A stretch of DNA of 64,000 nt, taken from positions 55,416,398 to 55,480,397 of the forward strand of contig NC_092521.1 of the NCBI RefSeq assembly GCF_037038585.1, read 5' to 3'. Origin of the DNA: Patagioenas fasciata. Taxonomy: Eukaryota; Chordata; Aves; Columbiformes; Columbidae. Below, piece after piece: positions 27,301 to 39,300 of this stretch. The translations under genes and the position numbers were made by a program. The notes beneath the pieces were generated by a model. It made no database searches, was not told where the DNA came from, and saw nothing but the letters and a program-made list of their open reading frames with translations. Numbering within the stretch: the stretch's first letter is position 1; the number at the start of each line of letters is the position of its first letter.

Positions 27301-30300
27301 AGAAACAGAGGCATTGTAACTCTCCATAAGTCATAACTGGCCAAACTGGGAGTCGAGCAGTGGGCTGCAAGTCAGGACTTGGGGCACCCATTTATTAAAG
27401 CACAGTAGTTTCATCATGGAGAGCTGGAATCCTTATGGATTTTTATGCTTTCTGTAGGCAATAGTACTCTTATGAATAGGCTTCCAGTGCCATAAATTCA
27501 GCCTCTGCCAACACCTGGGTACCAAAACTCTTATTTGGAAGCACTGTACAGGGGACAGACTTTTTAGCAGGACCTGTTATGACAGGACGGGGGGTAATGG
27601 TTTTAAACTAAAGGAGGGAGATTCAGGCTAGACGTGAGGAAGACATTTTTTACAGTGAGGGTGATGAAACACTGGCACAGGTTGCCCAGAGAGGTGGTAG
27701 ATGCCCCTCCCCTGGAGACATTCAAGGCCAGGCTGGATGGGGCTCTGAGCAACCTGATCTAGTTGAAAATGTCCCTGCTTATTGCAGGGGGGGTGAACTT
27801 TTAAAGGTCTTTTCCAACCCAAACTATTCTATGATTCTACTTCATGAATAACAACAGGTAACTAGTTGGCTTGTTTGTTTTTTCCTTCCTCTAGTTTTTG
27901 TAAATATATGATGTGGAAGCCTCCCCTGGGAGCCAGACTGCAGGCTGTCCCCAATCAGAGCACACAGGTACCCCTGGGCGGGACCTGCCCATCCAGACGC
28001 ATGGGACTGCAGGTTAATGGTGTTCAGGGTGACCCAGGCAGACAGGCTGAGGCTGGCCTGACCTTTCACATAGAGATGTCACCCACTCAGGTCAGAATGG
28101 ATTGGACCATGTCTGAAATCATGGACTTTGTGGATGTAAATGAGAGTTTCCAGTGCTCTCACAGTTTATTTAGCTAACCTGGTTCAAGAAAGAGACCTCT
28201 TATGCAAGATTTGATCCCTTATATTGGAGCATTATGTTTTAGAGGGAAGAAGTGATGCTACAGCAGCAGAAGAGACAGGAAGGAAAATTGTTAACAGTGT
28301 GTCCTAAAATTACAGCTGACGTGGGCAAAAATCTTACTTTTATAAAGCTGGTTGACAGTACATCTGATCATTGTGACTGTAATGAAATTACTACAAGGTA
28401 GAAGTGTAAGCATTTACTATGTTATTTATCAGCTCTTAACAACAGAACTAGATTTGACCGGAAAAAATAATCAGCTAGGGTGAATTAAACCAAGATTTTA
28501 TCTCTATTTCATGTGGTCAGAAAAAGGGGTACTATATTTTCTAGAACAGACACAACAGATAGCCAGTGTCAGATCATTTGTACCTACAGGTACCTGCAAG
28601 GAACAGGTTTAGGAAAGAACCATCACTCCCAAATAAGCAAAGAGAAAGCCAATGTGCTTGTTTGGATTAATTAAAGTAAAATTTTGAGGAGGAACATGCT
28701 GTGGTTCACCTGTTGTTGCTGAAACTCTCCATTTTGGGAAGACATGTTTAAAAAGAAAACACAGATTTGTCCCTGCTCACTTGAAGAGAGCAGAAGAATG
28801 ACAGAAATGACAGCAGCTTTCATACAGAGACATATCTGACTGTGAATTAAAATTATACCTAGGCCAGGCTATTAAAATGATTAAAGGTAGATCATGTAAG
28901 GTCCTGAACTACTGAAATTTGATGTTCACAGGAGGCAGATATAAACCAGGGTGGACAGTTTTGAATGGAAGGGAAAGCCAAAGCTTTCTCATCAAAATCC
29001 TCCCTTTCCCTGTTGTGTTTCCTGCTATTGCTGATAAGCTATAGCCGATTTGTGAATCGTTTGCAATGAGATGATTAAAAATGGTGATAACCCATTAGCT
29101 GGACGTGATGCTGTGTCAGCGGCACCCGGCAATGTGGTTCCAATCGCCGCCTGCCTTTGAAATGTCACCAGGAAAGATCTATAGACAGCCCTCCTGCAGG
29201 CCATCAATGTCTATTTTTCCTGTTTGATTTTTATTTAACTTACTATGAGTTGATCAGTTCCCAACGAAGCTGACGGCACTTTGAGGCCCCTTTGAAAACT
29301 GAATTATCAAATGGAATTAGAGCCCCATGAAAAATTCACCTGTTTTTCATTTCATTAATGTGCGTGCCTGCGTCTGGATCCGTGACCTGCACAACCCATC
29401 AGGGCTTTTTTCCTTCATGCTGCCCTTTCATGTGTCTACCTTCCAATTTCCTCTTTTTCTCTTCAGGTTATGGATCACCCAGCTTCCATATGCTCATACA
29501 ATTTGATTTCCTCTCTCCCTGGGACTCCTGCAGCTACAGAAGCATCCACTGATGCCCGTTTTCTCTTGCTTTTTCTCGGTCCTGTATCAAACTTTCTTCT
29601 CAACTGCTAGCCTACAGCTGTGGTCCCAGCCAACAACTCCCACCACTGTATACAAGTCTTTGATTCCATCTTCAGAGTGGCCTTCATTGACCTTAGTTCA
29701 TCAGACTACTATTTGCGCATTTGATGTAGTCTCATAAACCACAGCAGAGTTACTATTCTCTTGAAATACACTGTGTGATATTTTTTTAATTGGCTGCATC
29801 ACCTGTAAGGCTGCAATCCACCTCTTATTTTAGAAGCACATCTACACTTTAGGTTACACTAGTGCACTGACTCAGAAGAGCTGAATAACGTGGGCTTTGT
29901 CACTAGTATCTTAAAAAGAGGGCATATCTACAGACACATACCTTGGCATTTTGAAGAGGAGGTTGGTAGCTAGAGGGCCGATAGTACCTCCTCTGAGTAG
30001 CATCAGTATGAATGTCTCCAAGAAATAGCTCCTCCACAAGGTGGTCCAAATTGTGGTGCAGATACTGCTTCTCCACACGGATCAGCTGGAGTTCATGCAT
30101 GGCAAAATTCAGAGCTTTGGTGCATTCACAGCCATTCTCTTCTCTCAGCAAATCGTAGCTCACATCCTGCTCCCAGGGACTATCTTCAGGTATAAATCCA
30201 GGGCACGTATGGTTCACCAGCTCACTTAATTTTTTGGCTATTGCTTCATTGTGGCATATGATCTGTATGCTGCGCAGCTGATAATCAGCTTCAGTACCCC

Positions 30301-33300
30301 CTCGGATGATCCAGGATGCTTGGCGGAGACGTATTTTGCCACGTATAACTAATGTGTAGATAGGGTTTGTGCAGCGATTGCCACCATAATAAAACTGGTA
30401 GGCCTTAAATGTATTATTGTGGTAGAACCTGTAAGATCTTGTGATGAACTCTGGGCCTGCCCTAACTTCGCAGCTGTGGGAAGACAGAAAATGATGGAAA
30501 CAAAATTTTAGCAAGGTGAGACATCCGGTACGCTACAGGTAACAAGGCTGAGCAAACCCCCTTGGCTCCACAGAGACACTTGGGTGCTAATGTCCCTCTA
30601 GCATGAGTGGGAGTAAATAGGAACTGGGCACCTGTGGCCTGCCAATTAATCAACAATTTCCTCTGCTGTTATGCTGTTATTAGTATATTGCTTCATGTTG
30701 ATCGTATCTGACTAAGGGCTTTACTTTTGTAGGTTTAAATTCTTTTACTTATGTTTTTCTTTTCCTTTTTGTCTAGGGACCACTACGTGGCTCAATTTTT
30801 CTTTGTAAAAAGTAGCATCTTATTAAACATCTATTTTTATCTTTTGCATGGCAGATTTAGGAAAAGGATTGATAACATCAGTAAGTGAGATGCTGAATAT
30901 CCACAGAACAGTACAGCTTCTATGCTGCTGTGCAAGTTTCTCAGCAGAGCTCTACCAACTCTGATCTGCAGAGGACATGCAGGATCATGCTCTCAGCTTT
31001 TCCACTCAGACTTTCAGCAGGGGTGGCAGTTAATTCAGACTTCTGACTGTTAATGCAAAACTTATATTTGGCTTGAATTTGGGCCATGCAATGTTCAGGG
31101 TTTTTTTTTTTTTTTTTTTTAAGGTGTAAATAGCAGTTAAATTCCACTTCCCGTAGAAAGTCTTTTTGTGCCTTCAAACTTATCCCCCTTGCCACATCTG
31201 CACGGCTTAATACAAATACACCCCTTTCTGTTAAAGAACCCCAGTCTTTCCTACTACAATTCACTTCAAATAAGCATGTGAATGTTGCCTGCTGAGACAG
31301 GAAGCAAAATAGCTCTCTGAATTATGAATTATCATGTACAGAGAGTAATAGAACTGGTGAAATACATCTTAATTTCTTATGCTAATAAAATCTGTGCTAG
31401 ACACATGCTCTGAAAGCAAGGACCCATTCAATGGATCTAATGCATGTAGTCAAAGATAGCAGAATGTTATATTTGAGTAAGCATCCCTTTTGGCAATTTG
31501 TTGAGATCCTTCCTATAGAAAGAGAGATTTAAAGATATTTCACAGCATGCTGTTCAAAATCCAGACTATAAATTGATTCATCAAGACAGCTTTATAGTCT
31601 GCTATTCTAGTGTACATAATGCTGCTTTTTTTCCTTTTATGCATAAACATATAGAAAGCATCTGGAATTTACAGCATCACCATATTAAAGAAAAAGTTTT
31701 CCCTGCTGCTTAAAGTGGGAATATTCATCCTTGCTTCTCTGCTTCCTTCCCCTCTTCTGCAGATATCACTCAAGCATCTTGTTTTATCTTTTCTTACCCA
31801 GTAGAGACCCAGTGTCCCTCAATATTGGGAGGCATCTGCACAGTGATCCGGGCTCCATTGTGAAGGTGTTTCAGCATGTGATGACACTGTGACTCCTTGA
31901 AAGCCCTCCATGCGCTCTTTTCCAAGGACCGAGGGTGGGACCTGCTGTCTGGATGAAGAAGAGCAGAACCTTCTCCCAGCCCTGTGGAAGAAAAGTGTAA
32001 GTTATCATGAGACCCTAGTGAGAAAGGCTTCAACGCGATAAAGGAGGTTGAGAACATCACGTTGAATGACACTTGTTCACAATATTTTATGTGTAGGAAT
32101 GTGCTGTTTACATTTCTTGTCTAGTCTGAAAAATTAAATAAATATGGGAAGATCTTCCTCTCTGTCAGCTCACTAATAATCCACTAAATAGGTTTGCTTT
32201 ATGAAATACAAGGGAGAAAATCGTTTGAACCAAAGTGTTGCACTTTCACACCCAGGAGATGTGGCTCTGAACCTGAATTTTATAGACACCTCTTTGATCT
32301 CTAGTTGAGACAATCAAAACCTGGACCTTGAAACTTGAAGTTGCATTCAGATCCAGACGTAAACTGTGCAGTTTCATCCCACCTCTAATTTGAACGCTTC
32401 TATAATAAACTTGCAAATGAAGACTACTCTTTAAAGCCTAGGGAAAACAGATACTAAAAGCAAAGCCTCTACACACAGGAAGCCTCTGTTATGACTGAGG
32501 TGGTCAATTAAAGGCAGATTCTGCTATTTTTATTTTAAAGGGGAAAAGGAATTTCAAAAGCTAATTTTATCTCCAGCACACAGTAATTTTGGTTTCTAGT
32601 AATGTATGTATACAAAACCCACCAGCACTCTCTCTACACAATATTAATTGAAGAAAATTAATATGTAGCTTCAGAAGGAATGTGTCTTTACTCTTTTAGG
32701 CACAGCCTGCTCTCAGATATGTTGGAAAACATGGATCAAAAGAAAAAAACACATCTAGAGGTTAAGAGGTGAAAAACATGAACCCTACATCACGGGTTGG
32801 GAACTGTATTGCTTTGCCAGATGGAATTTAAGAACTGGTGGGCTAGAAAACAAATATGGGGTGAGGTGGAGAGGCTGCCTGTTAAATCAGGGTGGCTGTT
32901 TCAGGAGAGGGATGTCTCACTACCATGCGCTCCCAGGGGCAGAGTCTGGAATTCCCCCTTCTCTCTTCTGGTGCCCAGGCTGCCTGATGCAGGATCCTAC
33001 ACTTTATTCCCCAGGCCCCACCTAATACTTAGGCATGTACTTGAGTAGTGTGTAGCACTGCTACTGAAATTACAAGAAAATCAGTGGTGTGTTTTTTTTT
33101 TTTTTAGGGCAACACTGTCTCAAACCTTTCCCATTTCCTATTGCAAAAAAGAAAACAGTGTCAGTGATGCATTATGTTGGCTATGCCTTAGATCTTCCGA
33201 AAGAAACTTGGGTAACACCTGGGAAAATGGCATTGCTAAAATTATAAATACATGTCAACCCTTTTAAAATAGCAATTCCTAAACTAAACATAGGCAAGGA

Positions 33301-36300
33301 CCTGTCCAGTAGGCAGGGTGAAGAATGATCAGAAAGAATACAATAAATACCTGAATGTAAACGGTACTCACCACTGAATGATCCCAAGATTTAATGAGAT
33401 CAGTGATTACAACCTCATAAAGTCTTTACCGGAAAAGCTGGTAGCTTTGTTGCAGGTTACAAACAATTCTTCAATGTGAATGAGAATTTATGGCTTTAAT
33501 TTCTAAAGGGTAATAAATACTAGAGATGCTTTGATATTTGAGCACACCCTCTGAGATGCCCTTAAAGGAGGCAGATTTTCAGGGGCCAATACTTCTCCCT
33601 TTCTGGAAGTCACGGCTTCTCAGGTATTTCTGCATTGCTGAGCAGAGTCACTTACTTTAGTGTCAAATATCTGCCCATTCTTCAGCCAAAAATAGCATGA
33701 CTGCTTCACAAATGGTAGAGCCAAAGTACAGTGATGCTCTGCTTGAACTGACCACATCTTTGGAGGGGCAGGATTTAGCAGACAGGGTCAGTGCTTCATG
33801 TATGCAGTGGTACAGCCTCCTGGGCTGAAGCCTGGAGTAGTATTTGGCACTCTCAAAAACCTGGGTTTATCTGAAACCTTGTGGTTATGGGACAGATATC
33901 ACAAGCCTTCACACCGCTATGAGAACAAGTTCAGCCAGATACAGGTGAACTTACCACTCTATGTATTTTTGTCCATATGAATTTCAGCTAGTGACTGAGA
34001 GCTTGCCTCCTAACACCCCTTTCCATCTCTAAGTCTCCACACACTCAAAAAGCCCATGTTACTTCAGCGCCTCATTCTGAAATGGAGCAAGCGCTCCTGT
34101 CTATGGGTTCAGAGCATCTTTCGGGTCAGAAGTGACGCCTCCTGCCAGACACCAAATAGAGGCTGCAGCCATCAGTACTAATTCAACAGAAACATAGTTG
34201 TCAGGATGTCTCCTGCAGACAAATTATCTCACACTGAAAAAGTCTTTGAAAATTTGCTTTTCCCCTTAAAGTTGTCAGGTATTTGAAATCTGCCTTTGAG
34301 AGGAGGTTTTGAAATGGTTGAAGTGACTTTTTCCAAGGCATATTTATTATACCACTTGCTTTTAAGGAGTTGTGTTTTGCCTAGCTCATGTCATATGATT
34401 CAAGAATACAGATGCACTTAAAAAATGAATGATTTATTCATTTAAACATACTTGGGCATTTAATTTCTCCAAGCAAAAATTCTTCTGTGGGAGGATACCA
34501 TCTTGCATGTGTACATATCAAAGGAGAAAATGCAGCAACCACATTATACATTCCCAATTATTCCCTGGAGGATATTATGAAAAGAAGGGAGTTTTGAAAA
34601 GGACTCAGATTTGTGTTATTATACAGTGTCTTTTCTTTGATATAGCTCAAAAGCAATGGGGTACCAGTTCCTCCTGTCACATGTATGTAGTTTTGTCTGC
34701 AACTTGCAAATTATAAACTGTAACCAGTTGACCAAAGGGACATTTGCATCGATACCTCCAGAGATCTGTACCTGCAAAGAGGGTATTTGTTTGAGACTCT
34801 GTTCATCCAACTGTGACAAATGAGGGCAGGAACAAGTTTAGGTAATCAAGACAGGCATGAGAACATAACAAAGGCTTCAGAAACAGAGGAAGGGATGTAG
34901 AAAACACACATGCCAGGCAACATCACATAAATATGATGTGAATATCAGAATATGAATTACGGTATAAAATTAAAAGACAGTGATGGGACCTTTACCTATG
35001 TTCATGTTGCTGGGGCAAGGAAATACTTAATTTAGCACAGGCTTCTTCCTTACCAAGTAATCATTTCAACGCTTTTATATTTACTGGCATATGTCTGTAC
35101 ATATGAGTACCATACAAAGGAGCCATAACTTCCCCTTGTACCATCTGCAGATCAAACACCAAGACCGGTGATAACGCTTCCCACGCACGGCAGCAAACCC
35201 CCCGCACCACCTTCCTGTGCTTCTCCTGGCAGCAGGTGCTCAGCAGCAGCGCCATGTCGCCCGTCCCCCTGTTGCCCGTACCCCTGCTCCACCCTTGATG
35301 GCATGCAGTGAGGTGTTCTGCAAAACTGAGGTCCCGCAGGGATGATATTGCTCATTTTTTTAATGATCCATTGGGCCATGTTAAATTCAACAAGGCTGGA
35401 AGGCTCGAGGTTGAAATGTGCTTTCACAAAACTGGGAAAAGCATTTCACGGCTCTTTTAAAAGCCCATTTTGGAGCCTAGACACAGTTGCAACATAGTTG
35501 GAGCCGCTACTTTCATTCAGAGTGATCCAAGTCTGCTATTCTCTACAACAGAGACAGATGGTTGGTTTCAGTACCTCTATGACATGTCACGTAAGTATTT
35601 CAGACTCAACTGAGAGTACCTCAGACACTCTCTGACTGACTTTTAATTTTTTTGTGTTATGAAGGAATCTTACTCACTTGTTATAAATAAATAAATAAAT
35701 AAGGTCCACCATGTTATTACTCCAAAGTGTGACAGACTTCAAACAAAAAAAAGATCTTTGCATGAGACTAATAGCACTAATTCTCTGAAGCCTCTGGCTG
35801 GTTTTCACTTTAGCTACACGACAACCAGAGGTCATAAGATTGTATCACCCGCTCCACGGTGGCTGTTTACACAAAAGGAAAATTCCAGAGCCCATCAGAA
35901 ATGCCATCTAGAGAAACAAAGCAAAACAACTGCATTTTCTGATGAGCTGATAGCCAGCTCCTCTTTCATAATCAAGCCCACCTTCAGCATCAAGCTGGTT
36001 AAAAATCGTATAAGAGGTGCTACAGCTAGCTGGGGATCCCTGCCCAGGCCCTCGCGGGTCACATTTCACAGTGACAGATGCAACATCCATCTGAATGGGA
36101 AAGTGGAGGTCTGCACAGCTGCCACCCCAGTTAGATGTGGACAGGAGCATGAACTACACCAGACAGAGGACCTCACGCTCTCAGATTCACTTACAAATCT
36201 GTATCTGATGTGGGAACAACCATCCAAGATAAAAATAATTGCTAAGGGAAGATAGGTTACTTTGAAGTTCTTCAAAGACTTCTGCACATAGCTGCGAGTA

Positions 36301-39300
36301 AAATACAAATCTTGAAAGGGCAATCTGTTGGCAGCCCGTTACCCAAATGTGTTTCAAAACTGGCTATGACAAAGCTCTCCGCCAACATTTCTGCAAAAAC
36401 CTGCAAGCTTCTAAAATAAATGTTTTTGTTTTCTGAAAAATAGTATGCAAATAACCTAAAATTGCAACACAGATAATGGTAAGTAGAGTTGTCCTTGAAC
36501 ACAAGTTCTTATAATTTAATTAGTGCCTAAACACTCCAACCAAATTCTGTTCTCAGCAATGCCAGATTTCTGAAGTATAATGCAAATAATCTTAAATCTT
36601 AAACAGCTTTGATGTAATCAGTTTAATGAACACCTTTACTAGAATCCCAACCATGGCTTCCAATGTGTCCAAGTGTAGTGCTTCAAACCAAAACTCAAAG
36701 CTACCAGGTGTTCAGCACATTCATGCTTTGCTAAATGAGAGAATAACTTTTACCTGAAAGTAGGATTGAAACCTGGATTTAGATTGGTATTGCTCAGCAG
36801 GAACCACTCCACTTTTTCTTTCATTTATAGCAGTGTAAATTCAGAAAAGCACAATTTTATTATGAATTAAAACAACCTCAAGTGATGGTACAAGTTCAAA
36901 ATACGAAATGGCTTCAGCTCTGATAGAAACAGTTTCATCTTTGTGTTTTATTTCTGCAGCAAGCTCTTTACAAGTTAGAACTTGTTTGAAACTTGAAAAA
37001 CCTTACGACAGATAAAGAATAATTTGCAGGATTAAGTTTATAGCTCTCCTTATCTAGGCAGTTGCCCTGCACAATTAAATAAAGAGACATTTGGATTACG
37101 TTCTTTCTTGATGTGGGATAGTGTTAGATAACACCCATGACAGGCTTTTAGCTACAGCGCAAACTTACGTAATTGCCATGGAGAATATAATGTCCCGTTA
37201 CCAAGTCGTAGTCTGTGTTTACCAGTGTTTTCCCTGCACTTGGAACTTCAAAGAGTCCTCGCAGGACTGGGACCTACATTAGCTACTACAAAGAAAAGGG
37301 TTGGGAAAGGAAAGCTGGGTTTTATGGCCACGGAAGCAGACAGGACAACGATTTCCTTTCACATGTATCTGCTCCCTTCCTTGTGCACACAGAGTTTCCA
37401 GATACAGCTTTCAAAGAGATGTGAAATGAATGTTTCAGAGTGTGGAAGGTCCTAAAGAGAGATCCAAAGTATATTTAGATGGAACAATCAAAAAGAAACT
37501 CCTCCAAGGCTGACAGGCCCAGCTTTGAGGTCCTCTGTTGTCCTACATCCTGGTCCTTACTCAATGCCTCATCTTGGAAGAGGTCAGAGAACAAAACGCC
37601 AAGCAGTTACACAACTAAAAGTCCGATAATATGAAGTTCGGCTCTTAATTGGGATGAGTGCTGCTACCCGTGCAAGGTGAAACACCACTGTCTGCAGAAT
37701 GGGCTTCTTTATGAAGCCCTGAAGGGTTAAAGCCCACCTCTCCTCAGATCAGCAGGAACTCTCCCCCTTGTCATGAATGGGTGCAGCACTGGGCCGTAAG
37801 TGCATTCCAATATTGACAGTAGTTTGGTCTTGCCCTCTTTGAAGAAAACATTTGCTCTGTGTCAGAGACATCTGTCCTGCAGCCTGCAGACCCCTGCCCT
37901 GTCCTCCACCCACGCCTCGACACCAGCATTTATTCAAGTGGAACTCTCCCCAACGCCAATGAGATTTGTGTCTGAGTAAAGACAATGCTAAACAAGCTTG
38001 CTATGTATAATCCTGCCCTCTGTCAGCCCTGCTTAAAGCACCACATCAGTAACAAAATACTAGCCTTGCCTGGAATAGCTGAAGGAATTTGCTTTCAGCA
38101 TGGTTTAGGCTAGTTTGGGGCTTCATCGCCTGGCAGCCCATCTCCTATGGGCACCCTACAGAGCACAAAAGTTTCCCTTACTGCTTGCGACACCTACATC
38201 GTATCTCTGTTAGCCCACAGTCAAGCTATTGTGATGAATGAAATTGAATTTACACTGTGAATAAAACTGAGTCCATCTTCTAACTCAAGCTCTAAAAGTC
38301 TTACAGGAAGCAGCGTGTCTTCCCCTCTTTTCCTCTTTGTTGTCTTCCAGATTTCCAAATGCAGTATTTTTACTGAGGGAATAGGTCACATACACCTTTA
38401 GCATGGAGCACAGTATTTGTCCATTTTATGGATATGGGTATTTATATCTCCTGATACATTTGCTTATTATTTTCCTGAACAGATTTTGAAATGGAGCACT
38501 TTATGTAACTAATTTAATCAATATTGCCGGAGAACTTTTAAAAGCATAAACAGTTTTCCTCTGAAAAGCCTAGCAGTCCTGTCTTCATCATCTTTATTGG
38601 TACTATTTCCATGATGTTATCAACAAATAGTTTTACTTCAAGTTTTTAATACATTATTCTAACAGTAACATAATCAGAAATATACTAAAGTTTCTTCTTA
38701 GCATTTGTATTTGTAAAAAAAGTTTACATTTACAAAAGAAATTAGCCCAATTTGTTTTGAATCCACTTGAATGTAGCTCTTATTAATTGGGTTTTCTGGA
38801 GCTGAATGATCTTAGCATTTGACATCTGAAACTTCTGTTGCTTTTTGTCTAAGCAAAGAAAACAGTGATAATGGACAACTTCCAGCTGCAAACATTATTT
38901 TTTTTTCTCCTGACATTGTACAGGTTTTATTTTGATTAACAAAGACAAGTTTTTTCCAAATTTTAATTCAGTTATGTTAAAGTAGGCATTCTTAATATAA
39001 TGAAAGCGGAAGCTTTAGCTTTACAGAACATGTTAAGTTGTGTTACAAAGCTTTAAGTCCTAAAAATCCTCAACCACTCACCCACACTCACTTGCTTTTA
39101 ACCCTTAAATTGCCATATGTAATAGAAATGCAAAAGAAAATGGGAAAACATCAAGTGCTGTAAAGAGGCTTAACACTGCGATCCCCTGAGATTGCAGTTT
39201 ATTGTTACATATTACCAATTCGGGCTAGTTGCTGACTGAAGGATGTTCCTATTGACTATATGACACAGAGGGAAAAGCTGTAGGACAAGTTAAAGCTAAC

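Larger units (their letters stand above)
14753..29941 (-). other. APCDD1: APCDD1 intron 3
   Basis: 15.2 kb, phase 0, GTATGT...CAG, the longest intron. Recognisable contents are three CR1 pieces (16558-16632, 17600-18327, 27551-27840), all in the opposite orientation to the gene, and poly-T tracts at about 15583-15600 and 19042-19060. The stretches 14753-16557, 18328-27550 and 27841-29941 show no gene or exon I can support. The proline/serine-rich frame at 22141-22476 is composition-driven. Confidence 0.9.
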
